Below, one piece after another: positions 25,229-35,558 of a stretch of DNA of 64,000 nucleotides. Source of the DNA: Stereocaulon alpinum (Eukaryota > Ascomycota > Lecanoromycetes > Lecanorales > Stereocaulaceae). The position numbers and the translations under genes were made by a program. The notes under the pieces were generated by a model. The model did not search any database. It worked only from the letters and a program-made list of their open reading frames with translations, and had not been told where the DNA came from. Positions within the stretch are counted from its first letter, which is position 1. Each line of letters starts with the position of its first letter. The stretch lies in contig JAEUBA010000067.1 of the NCBI GenBank assembly GCA_018257865.1, positions 1 through 64,000 on the forward strand, in the 5' to 3' direction.

Positions 25229-26468
25229 CTCTGAAATCCCCACAAGCCGCATCTGAAACTTTTCAGGGCCGGAAAAGCAGTCGACTTACGAATTGGGGAC
25301 ATGTACGAAGTCTTTGGTAAGCGTAACATTCCTTTCTTGATTTCCGTTCAAAATTCTATGCATACACTTCCAGAGAAAGGGAGAGTGCCATTGTCGATAG
25401 CTGCGAGCCTTACACTGAGTTCTGTTTCCCGCGTACATCTTGACACGAGCAGTAGATACTTTTGGTACTGTCGTATCGATCAACCGATTCCGAGTCAAGT
25501 CAGAAGTTCCGATTTCGCTGAATTGCATATTTGGTAAACATAGTAAAGAGATCTAAGTCGCGGCAAGTAATTTGCGTGGCGAAACATTGCCTTTGTCCAA
25601 AAAAGAACATGGTACAAAATTATGTGCTGTTTATCTCATCGTTTGCCAGAGCTGGCGATCCGTCAGTTTTGTTGAGCCAACTTCTCTTGAAGCCAATCTA
25701 CCTAAGCGTTTTGAGAATAATGTACCTCTCCTATAGCACGAGTCAGGGGTCTCCGAAGCTCAAAAGTCTTCCTATATGAGAACATAGCCTGCATCAGTGA
25801 TAACCCTAATGACTTAAAAACTTGCTAATAGGTGATCATGTTTCTAGTGACTTTGTCCGGCTGTGGTGAGCCAAGAGTTAGAGTGAATAACCTGTCGGGT
25901 TCACATTTCCTCATTGTTGTTATTGCATGATAATCTTCCTCATTGACTGTTGGAAGTCTTCGAGGATTGTATCTAGGTCGTGGTAGACAACTTGAATATC
26001 CTTTATCTGTGTGTGGAGGATAGACCATTCGTTATTGTTGATATCATTAGATGCCTTTTTGTTCGGGATGGTACCTGTACGAAGAAGGTTGTGGATATTT
26101 TCTACGCGGGCCATTCGCTTGTCGGATTTTACGACGCTTGTTATCTTCACGAGGGTCTCGTTAGAGCCTTCGAGTTGCCCTAGTAGTTGGTCTGCGAATT
26201 TGTTTGATGTTCATAAGTAAGTGGAGTATCAGCATCACTCAATTTGTGGTCCAAGCGTCGACTGGTCCCATTTTTGACGCACATTGGGATAATTGGCCGG
26301 AGTGCCTAATGCAATGCAGTGCATGATAATATCCACTGCTGGTAGGAACGACTAGAAAACGGAAGACTGTTCTCTTAATCGGCCCCCGTGAAGACGCCCA
26401 GTCTCAGCCTCCTCTTTCTTTTCGTCCTTTCCTTCCTCATCATTCTCCTCCTCATGCCTCTTGTACCC
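25229..26468. other. Non-transposon island 2 between copia B and copia C
   Basis: This 1.2-kb stretch of normal composition holds the 5' part of the B-split relic, a minus-strand coiled-coil-like frame (25920-26219) and the distal part of the C-split acidic frame. No intact gene is visible. Confidence 0.7.
25920..26219 (-). pseudogene. Minus-strand helical coding relic, unrecognised
   Basis: The ATG-initiated frame is 76 codons (26150-25920), but the same phase is open upstream to about 26215, giving a peptide that includes KFADQLLGQLEGSNETLVK. It is rich in Leu, Ile, Lys, Glu and Asp with helix-forming spacing, like the N-terminal helical regions of many fungal proteins. No domain is assigned. 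A neighbouring phase downstream (to 25825) is also protein-like, which suggests a frameshifted remnant. Confidence 0.35.
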
Positions 26469-26673
26469 TGTCGGAATAATATTACTCCGCTCCGCAATAA
26501 GCGGCTTGGCGCCCGCTCCTAGATAAAACACCATAGCTTAGCTAGCTAGATTTAAGACAATCCCTAGTTTACCAAGCCTAATAGATACCCTGCTAATCAG
26601 GTTATCCGGGGCAGGTAATAGGGGATTAAGCTACCTACTAATCAGTAGAACTCAGCAAGAGGATCTACCAACA
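26469..26673 (+). repeat. 5' LTR of copia C
   Basis: 205 bp, tgtcgg...ccaaca. Confidence 0.94.
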
Positions 26674-29600
26674 CTAATTAGTTATCGACCTTAGATCAGC
26701 AAGGTACGAATAAAAATTTTAACTATAACTAAGAACCTCACCTATAATAAAAAGCCCTAGCTATAACGCCTACCCTTATAATAACGTAACCGACTATAGA
26801 AGAGGACGGCGGGATAATAATATCAGTAGGAATTATCCTTAACAACCCTAAAAAGTCGATAAAGGATACCTTAATAGTATATATTATCTAAGTAATAAGC
26901 TCCTACTAAAGCTACGAAGAAGAAGGACATAATCTATAGATCAACTTCCTTAAAGACTTTAGTAATTAGGACGAAGCTTTATTTAATAAGGTAGAGAAAT
27001 ATATACTATAAAGCCTTAGGGAGCTACTTTTTAACCGTAGCGTTTTTATACCTAAGGACGGAACTTACGTCTATAAGTACTTAGTAAGGCTAGTAGTCTA
27101 ACTATAGTCTAAATAGCCCGCAGACGTACTAAAGCTAGTAAAGAAGAAGTCTAACGTCGACTCTACCAGTAACTCTAACACGCCTAGTACGCCTAGCACG
27201 CCTACCCTAGGTGAAAATTTTAATACGCCTACCTCAGGTAACTCTAATATACCTAGTATACCTACCTTATTTAAAATCGAAATACTAACTAGGACTGCCC
27301 TAATTAATAGCGTTAAGATCTATAATACTATCGCTAATTACTAGGAGTAAGGCCTTTCCTAAAAGCTTACCGTATTAACTAAGCTCTATATAGAAGAGAT
27401 AAAGTATAATAGAAGAAGTAACTCCTTTAACTATAAGTTAAATATATTCTTAGCTATCGCTTCTAATACTAAGATACTATTAACTAAGCTTTATATAGCC
27501 CTTTAGTATATACTTAGTAGTAATATACTTAATTTCTACTTTAGTAACTAGTCTTCCTTTTTAGTAATAAACCTAGACTTACTATAACTTACCTTTAAAG
27601 GAAACTTCGAAGGAAGAGAATACTAAATCGCCCGCCTTAATAAATAGAATAGCGTATCCTTATAACTATTTATTAACTATAATAAAGATAAGACCCTAAC
27701 GGAGTACCTAGATACTATAATATTAAAACTAAGAGAGCTATAATATAGCCTAGACGAGAGTCTTTATAGGGATAGCTTTATCTACTAGAAGATAATTACT
27801 ACTTATAAGTCTATACCTATCTATAAGATTATCTACTAAAAACTACTAGATACTATATAAAGCTTTATTTAAAACCTCTAATTATCTATAGCCTTATAAG
27901 ACCGTCGTAGCCTTATATTACTAAGTAAAATAATATATACTAACCGCCGCTACTAAAACCGTAAATCTAGTAGTTATAGCTAATTAAGATATCTAAGTAA
28001 GCTAAGATATAACTCTAATAATTCTAGTAATTTAATAAATAAAAAGCGATACTTTATCTATAAGAAGGAAGGATACTAGTTAACTAATTACCCTAAGGAA
28101 GAATACTAACGCAGCTTTAAGTAATACCTTACTAATATTAAAGGCGAAAAAGAAAAAGATAGCGAAGGTAGTACTATTAAAGATACTACTAATAATCTAG
28201 CTAATTAAAATAATAATAAATCTTTCCTAATATCTATAGGCGCTATTAACGGTAAGGCTGTATACTAAAAGCTAGCTAATTAGGCGACTTTATATACCGT
28301 TACTAAGGCGCTATCTATCTAGGATAATATTAATATTAATATTTAAGGAGAAGTAACTTACCGCCCCGTAAAAAGATACGGCGATAGCTACTTCTACGGC
28401 CTTATAATTAATACTAGCGCTACCTATAACTCGTTAGTAGGATATAGCTAATACTTAGTACTACGGCGTAAGTAAAACGTTAATATTAATACTAATAAGG
28501 CTAGTAGCGCTAGATTTAAATTCGGTATTAGCGAAGCCTTATTAAAAGGTACCGTTACTATTACTTTACTAATTAGCGTTATTAAATTCTATATTATCGA
28601 CGCTAATACGCTATTCCTTCTCTACCTATAAGACCTTAACTAGGTAGGTTTTTATTTTAATAATCTAACTAACTACCTAGTTAGCGGTAATAGGTAAGTC
28701 CCTATTATAAGGCTATATAGTTACCTATTCCTTATATAGGGATCGTCGCTATCCTACGCCTATATTAACACCTATACTAATAACGGTGTTATAAGTAGCT
28801 AATTAATAGAGTAGGACCTTAAACGCCTATACCGCCGCTTTAGCTATCTATTAATAACACGCCTAGTACGCTTATTAAAATAATCTAGCTACTACTTTAA
28901 CTAAGAAGCTATTTATTAACTAGGTAAGTTCTACTTAACTTACTAGAAATATAGAAGATTACTAGGAAGGTTTAAATTTACTATTAAAAACGACCTATAA
29001 TTTAATTATTTAGTAATAATTAATATTATATATCTTAATAGCCCTGCGGTTCTAGTCCTATATACTATCGACGAGGCTACGCGTTTCTAAACCGCCCGCT
29101 TTCTTAAGGATATTTTAGCGGAGACGGTCTAGGATACCCTATAAGCCTGCTAGATTAATACCTATATTAGACTACCGGACCTACTAGTCTATAACGCTAG
29201 TAAGTAATTTATTAGCACCGAATTCGCCTCTAAGGTAAAAGGGATAGTAATTAAATTAAAATACGTCCTAGTTAAAGTATACTACTTAATTAGTTTAGTT
29301 AAACGCTACTATATACCTCTTAGGCGTGCTTATAATATTATCTAAGAAGACCTACTATTACTAGGTAAGTAATTCGTCTTATAAATTACTATTAAGGTAA
29401 TTAACGATACCGCTAGACCTAATAGACTAATACCTATACTACTTCTATTTAGTATATTTCTAAAGCTTACTAAATTAGACCCTATACACCTATTAATTAC
29501 GGAACGAGGTAAGGCTATTAAACGCGTAATAAAAGAAGCGTTAGAATTATTAGTAAGAAGAGACGTTACTAAAGCTTTACGCTATCGTAATAGTCTATAA

Positions 29601-31585
29601 AGCGACTCTATACTAGACGCTCCTATTAGCAGTAACGTCCTAGTCTAGCGAAAAGGTAAGGGATAGAAAGGGCCCTACTAATTACTCGCTATAGATAACT
29701 AAGCCTATACGGTTAAACTTAGTAGCAGCCCTATAACCTTTCGAATTATATTAGTTAAGCCTTACTTAGTCGAATTAACTAATAAAACGCCTCCTATAAC
29801 TTAAGTAGACCTGCCTACCGAAGAAGCTACTACTATACGTTAGAATCCGTAGCGATAGCGATACCTACCTACCCGCTACACTTACCTTACTAATAAGGAG
29901 CTTTTAGATATCGACCTATTAATAAAGCTCTAGTTAGAAGGTACTATTCGCTTACTAAATAGCCTATTTATCGACTCTCGTTAAAAAGAAATCGACGGCC
30001 TTATTACTAAGGGAGTCTTTAAGATTATTAGTAAGTAAGATATACCGCCGTATACCTATATCTTTAGCTACCGATTCGTTAATAATATTAAGTAGGATAG
30101 TACTATACTATTCGAAAAGTCTAGGCTAGTCGTCTAAGCCTATAATAATAAAGGTAAGAAGGAGGTACTAATATAATTACTAATAATTTAACGCGCCAGC
30201 CAACGCCTTATTATTTACCTCGCCGTAATTCTACTATAAGACCTCTATATACGCGATATCTTATAAGCTTATATCTAGTCGACTTTAGTACTAAACCGCC
30301 TAGTATATATAAAACCGCCGTAGGGTACTAACCTAGGAGATAATATACTAAAAGTAGTCCGCCTACTATATAGCGTCCTAAAGGTAGGGACGTATTAGTT
30401 TAGAACCTACTATAACTACTATACTAAAAAGCTAGGCCTTACCGTCTCCTTATTCGATCCCTGCCTTATATTCTCTAAGCAGGTAATTATTAGCCTCTAG
30501 ACTAATAACTTACTATTCTACAGAATAGCCGAATACTTATAATTAGAGGAAAAAGTATAACTAGATATAGGCTTTCTAGTAAAGCTAATTAAGAAGCTGG
30601 ATAAAGAAAAGGACCTCTAATTTAATAGCACTATAATTTCTATTAAAACTTTTTCTAGTAACGGCGATATTCTAGAGCCCTCGTAGTAGCGGTAATATAG
30701 TAAGATTAACACGATCGATACCGCTAGCGATATTAAATCGTAATATATTAAGGAAAGGGCTTAAGGCGCCTATATAGCCTCTATATATTAACTAGAGATA
30801 GCCTTTACCCTATCTAAAGTAGCCTAAATTACTTAACTAGTAAAAGAAGACGCTGATTAGTTAAATAAATAGTTAAATTAGTAAAAGGAGAACTACCGCT
30901 AAGGTCTATAATTTATTAAGCTTACTCTAAAGAAGCTGAAACTACTAGTCTTTATTAACGCAGCCTTCGCTAATAACGCTAACCTTAGCTCTTAGATTAG
31001 GTATATTATTATCCTTACTAACGAGTAATAACTTAATAAATCGACTATTAATATTAGCGGTAATATTATCTACTAGAGTAGTACTAAATATAAAAGAGTT
31101 ATAAGATTAGTACTAGCTTTAGAGCTATATATAATAGTAGTAGGGTTTAATATTACTACTACCTTATAATCTACTATTAAGGGTATTACTTAGTTAAAGA
31201 TACTACTAATTTTATATACTAACTCCTACTCCCTATATAACTATATTATACGCCTTAGTACTACCGCTAAAAAACGCCTAATAATTAATATAATAGGACT
31301 ACGGTAGTCCTATAAGAGAAGGGAAATTAATAAGGTATAGTAGATTAATAGTAATTATAATCTAGTAGATACTATAACTAAAAAGTACTACTACTAAGTA
31401 TTAAAGTAATTAGTAGATAGTAATACTATTAAGTTAAAGATAAACGCTTAAGTAGAAAGAGAAGCGATAATCTAACTAATTAAATTATAGTATTACTTAG
31501 CCTTATAAGCCCGTTTCTATACTAGCTAATTACTAGATTTAGCGTTAATTAGCACTATTTTTTCAACTTTCTAAAACTTTACTAG

Positions 31586-31790
31586 TATTAGAATAATATT
31601 ACTCCGCTCCGTAATAAGCAGCTTAGCGCTCGCTCCTAAATAAAATACTATAGCTTAGCTAGCTAGATTTAAGACAATCCCTAGTTTACTAAGCCTAATA
31701 GACACCCTGCTAATCAGGTTATCTGGGGCAGGTAATAGGGGATCAAGCTACCTACTAATCGGTAGAACTCAGCAAGAGGGTCTACCGACA
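31586..31790 (+). repeat. 3' LTR of copia C
   Basis: 205 bp, tattag (ancestral tgtcgg)...ccgaca, followed by taccc. Confidence 0.94.
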
Positions 31791-31799
31791 TACCCTTAC

Positions 31800-31980
31800 C
31801 CCTCCAAATTCTCTCCTTTTTCTTCTCCTACTCCTTTGCCTTTTTCTTCTCCTACTCCTGCTCCTACTCCTTCTCCTACTCCTACTCCTTCTCCTTCTCC
31901 TTCTCCTACTCCTTCTCCTTCTCCTTCTCCTTCTCCTTCTCCTTTTCCTTCTTCTTCATCATCTCCTTCTTCTTCATCAT
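31800..31980 (+). repeat. Pyrimidine microsatellite (ctcctact / cttctc units)
   Basis: This is an imperfect 6-bp-based array of tcctac, tccttc and tcttc units, purine-rich on the other strand, where it encodes Gly/Glu repeats. It adjoins the right duplication of copia C. Confidence 0.85.
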
Positions 31981-32947
31981 CTTGATCGGTTACAATGGAA
32001 CCCGCTACCGCCGGGGCCGGTGGTGCCCTCAAAGGTCTCATCACGCTCTTCATCGTCTTCGTCTTCGTCTTAATCTTTTTCTGCCGAAACAGAACGCGCG
32101 GCGGAGGGAGCGAACCGCGGGGGGCAGCTTAAGCGGGTGATACACACACATGATTCCAATAGCAACTTGCCTTGGTGACTCCATCTAGAAAGGAAATCTC
32201 TCCTGATCGAATGTTGCGCTACATTGAGGGTTGAGCCAAGGGTCAACTCATATGAAGGTCCTACGGGCCACCACGACAGGTTCTCAGTGTATCGACGTCC
32301 ATAGGCCGCACGGCGAGATCCGATCCTCTAGAAAGGTGGAGTCTAAGTCATGTGAACTCATTTATCGAGGATGCAGAGCTCAAATCAGTAGTTCCTGGTC
32401 AATATAGGGACATGCGTTGTGATAAAAAGGTCGAACTTGACCCAGCGATCTTGAACTCGTGCGGAGTAATCATGTTGAAGGCTCGCTCGTCTCGACTTGC
32501 TACATTTGCGATCTTGCTTATCGTGATCGCGGGGCTCATAAGCGCACATCCTATAGGTTGTGCCGGGAAAATGATATGCGTAAGTATCATGGATCTATAG
32601 CGAAACAGATTCCGAAGCACATCGGTGGCCATACTAGTCCAAATACCGTAGTCAATGATGTGTTCCTAAATCTTTTGCTTTGCGAGTTCTTCCAAGTCAA
32701 GTCCGAAAACCCTTGCAAGCAGTGGCTCGGTGGATGTAGTCAGGTCATACATCTCTTTGTGCTCGGTCTCGTGATTCGTTAGACTCAGAGAAGTCTTTCT
32801 CCATATTTTCGCTAAGCAGAACGCTTTAAGGTCAGACTACCTTGTCACTGAGGGAGCTCATATGCCTAACGTGCTCATTAACGGCTGAATGTCAATGCTG
32901 CTCTTTCACTACTTCGAATTACTTCTTCAGGGGATCAGTTCCCTGTT

Positions 32948-33166
32948 TCAAGTTCCGGCGTCGGTTGAATGCATTTTGGACAACGTCAGGAGCTTCCTTC
33001 TTTGGGTACTCTTCGTGAAAGCTTCGTTCATGATTTCCCAATCATCGATAATATCATCCTTCAGTTCATGGTACCATTTCCGGGCAGTTTTTGATGTCTC
33101 TGTTCCTAGACACATTGACTCGGTTGTGTCTAGATTCAGGCCGCCTTCTTTGTACTGAGTGGCCAC
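32948..33166 (-). pseudogene. Gag-like or unknown coding relic
   Basis: A 72-codon minus-strand frame without an ATG start includes KTARKWYHELKDDIIDDW followed by EAF. That pattern (small residue, W-[YF], x-L, acidic, D-W, x-x-L/M, x-x-A-F) resembles the retrotransposon-gag domain seen in many fungal repeats, but the match is by eye and short. An upstream in-frame TAG could come from CAG. Confidence 0.3.
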
Positions 33167-33854
33167 TTGCTAATCCTGCTTTGGATGGCATGCTCGATGA
33201 AACCCCGTTCTTGTGCCTCAGTCTGTATCTATAGTGAATCTCAGAATGGACTCATCCATGAATGTAATATGGTCCCTGGGTCTGTCCCATCAAGGGCGCC
33301 GTAAAGGACGGTATTTCGATTGTGATGTCGAATGGCCAAACCCTGGAACTTCCACCCGATGAAGGAGAGGACTGTAGAATCTTTTGTTCCTATGATCGCA
33401 ATGACTTAGCCATCCAGTTACAGAAATGCTCTTCCTGATGTTTGCATTTCAATGCTCCTGATGAGCTCTCTTAGATACGATGATCCCCACATCCTGAAAA
33501 AATTTCGGCCGCAATATGTACGCAGACGTCAAGATCGAGGATTTCTAGATTTTGCATTGTGACCATTTGCACGACGATGCAGCTGAGCTTGCAAGAATGA
33601 AAACAAAGTAGCAATTTTCAAATGTGAAATTTGTGGTCTATCGCCAAATCACAGTCAAGGTCTACTCAGGAAACCCTTAGCATGATGCATAATGCAATTT
33701 ATGGAACCCCTGGTATATGGTAAGTAGAAGCAGAATAACAGCGCGCTTCGAAGATTGGTGGAAGCTTGTTGATGTGGATATAGATGCTAGACTCTGCTAC
33801 GGTGAATGTGGATCTGGCTGAGATCTATTAAGAGTGATCTAGGTGCCGTAACTA

Positions 33855-34601
33855 TCATATGGAGCCAATGAGCGGCCGAATTGACTTGCACATGACACTC
33901 ACGAAATCCGGAAGACCTAGTGACAACCCTCGTTGCTAGTCATCCTCCGTTTCTTGAACATGTGAAGGGACGACGATATAGCTGACAGGCTCTGACAAGG
34001 CGAAAGGTTTATTGTTGTAATTGGGCTATGCGTATATTTGGAGGATGTCATATCGCTTAGAACAAGAGCATGAAGAACAAGAATGCATTTAGCAGCTGAC
34101 CTGTTTAGTAGTGAGGACTTTGTGGAAGTTAGAAATGATGTGCGGGAGTTGATTCCCTGCTGAAAGAGATTGTGCGCCTTCACTTCGAATATGGTTCATG
34201 ACAACATATTTACGGAAGGAACCGCGTCGGTAGTCGAGAACTTCCACACTAGAAGCTGTATGGCCAGCTGGTATATGCTTTGCCGCTGAGGAGACATCGA
34301 TCCCGCCATTCTAGGTATTTTACCGATTGTATAGATTATCGGCTGGCTTGGAAGGCCTGAGCGGCTGCAAATCCGAAGGAGTAAAGTTGCCAATAGAGGG
34401 ATCAAAGCTATCAGCAGGCGTACTTGCTGGAATATGTACTTGCTCTAACGAATTGATGGATAGGCCATCTTGACTAGACAGGCCGTCAGATTTCGAGATT
34501 TCAGCTGTGACTGAATGCAAGTTCAAGGCAGTCGAAAAGGGTATCTCATTGTTCCAGGATTTGGTGATCTTCAATTCTGTAGGGTGGCCTAATACAAGCA
34601 T
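33855..34601 (-). pseudogene. Decayed minus-strand gene relic, family unknown
   Basis: One phase runs 249 codons from 34601 to a TGA at 33857-33855 with five internal stops, all TAA or TAG and none TGA. The first part (34601-34320) is a Ser/Pro-rich disordered-looking peptide. The next part reads GIDVSSAAKHIPAGHTASSV and EVLDYRRGSFRKYVV. Upstream, a neighbouring phase (34777-34589) is also protein-like, so the gene may extend there across a frameshift. I do not recognise the family. Confidence 0.4.
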
Positions 34602-35123
34602 TCCAAGGTATCAAAGAGTGACAGGACCCAGAGTCGACGTAAAAGATGGTCATTCATGGAGTGCATCACTTCCTGGCTCATGAGTCGAGAACTTATGATC
34701 TGATCATAAGGATGTGAGAGAATTGCAAAATTCGGTCTTTGTAATATTGTACCAGAGCTTTGCGCGAGGCGCGACAATGCCTAGCGCTAACAAATTAGCT
34801 TCGCTGCTAAGTATCGGAAGCAATTGTAGGAACAGAGATGTGAGACTTAGACAGCCCACAGAGAACATGCATAAGCTCCTGTTGAACAGGTCTAACTTTG
34901 ACCGGCAGCGATATTCAAAGTTGCCACGACCTTGTTGACAACAGCAAATTTCGTGCATCTAAGTCATGCTTCCGGTTGTGTGCTTGCTCCACTCAGCTAA
35001 AAATCTCTAACACAAATGAGAAAAATACGGCAGTGCTGACTGGCGCTGCGCACAGCGCAGGCAGCAGGGGCGTGGGAGACCGACAGCCGGGTTGGAGCGC
35101 TGAGACAACGAGACAGGAGGAGC

Positions 35124-35340
35124 CTAGGAAAACGTTAGACTTGGAAGAGCCAACATGAGGCCAGACTTACACCGCCGAAGCGGCCGCCAAACGGAACGAA
35201 ACTGTAACCGGGTGTCCTCCACGCTGGTGTCGAAATTGGGGTAGCGAAAGCCAAAGTACTTGACTTCTGGCGTTCGGATGCCATTCAAAGTTCTAGCGGC
35301 GCATTGAGTCAAAGAATGTTGTGATTAGTGACGTGTCACA
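35124..35340 (-). pseudogene. Minus-strand coding relic next to copia D
   Basis: A frame of about 60 codons includes RTPEVKYFGFRYPNFDTS and a following charged stretch, with protein-like composition. It lies just left of the D insertion and ends in a GC-rich tract. There is no family assignment and low certainty. Confidence 0.25.
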
Positions 35341-35349
35341 CTATGTATG

Positions 35350-35558
35350 TGTCGGTAGAACCTAGCTGCTAGCCTAGGTAGTACCGATTAGTAGGTGCTT
35401 GATCCCCTATTACCTGCCCCGGACAACCTGATTAGCAGGGTGTCTATTAGGCTTAGTAAACTGAGGATTAATTAAATCTAGCTAGCTAAGCTATAGTGTT
35501 TTATCTAAGAGTTAGCGCTAAGCCGCTTATTACGGAGCGGAGTAATATTATTCCGATA
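35350..35558 (-). repeat. 3' LTR of copia D
   Basis: 209 bp, tgtcgg...ccgata. Confidence 0.94.

Larger units (their letters stand above)
19255..25528 (-). pseudogene. Gene relic split by copia B
   Basis: The relic lies in two parts: 25528-25229 and 19857-19255. If copia B and one ctctg duplication are removed, a single frame of 301 codons runs from ATG 25528 to TAG 19257-19255. It has only two internal stops: TAA at 25288-25286 and TAG at 19623-19621, both derivable from Gln codons by CpA-to-TpA mutation. The second part includes LLDERITDLLEHITQWRKDK, an amphipathic charged segment. I do not recognise the protein. The complementary strand at 25301-25537 also has a 78-codon frame, so the coding strand is inferred from the continuity across the insertion. 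An intron cannot be excluded. Confidence 0.5.
26469..31790 (+). mobile_element. Ty1/copia retrotransposon C, full length, RIP-saturated
   Basis: The element is 5,322 bp with 205-bp LTRs at 26469-26673 and 31586-31790 and a perfect taccc duplication (26464-26468, 31791-31795). The plus-strand order is gag with a Pro/Thr repeat (about 27160-27290), zinc knuckle (about 28045), protease (about 28400), integrase (about 28990-29750), RT (about 30000-30470) and RNase H (about 31000-31580). From 27297 to 28111 I find no CpA and no TpG dinucleotide at all, while CpG remains. This LTR subtype differs slightly from that of A, B and E near its inner end. Confidence 0.96.
26352..32053 (-). pseudogene. Acidic Gly/Glu-rich frame split by copia C
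   Basis: The parts are 32053-31791 and 26463-26352. Collapsing the taccc duplication gives one frame of 125 codons with a single TAA (31798-31796) that can come from CAA. The product would be extremely rich in Glu, Asp, Gly and Lys, with GEGEGEGE-type repeats encoded at 31810-31950. Such composition rarely contains stops, so frame continuity is weaker evidence here than for the B-split relic. A second phase upstream of 32053 is also acidic, so the true frame is uncertain. Confidence 0.35.
31791..35349. other. Non-transposon island 3 between copia C and copia D
   Basis: About 3.5 kb of ordinary composition holds the microsatellite, several protein-like minus-strand relics and a GC-rich stretch at about 35040-35200. 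No intact gene is visible. I see nothing supportable at 32100-32900 and 33170-33850. Confidence 0.7.

Noticed and set aside
31796..32053. Functional acidic protein of 85 codons
   Set aside because: The frame is mainly a microsatellite translation, next to a transposon junction, and competes with another acidic phase.
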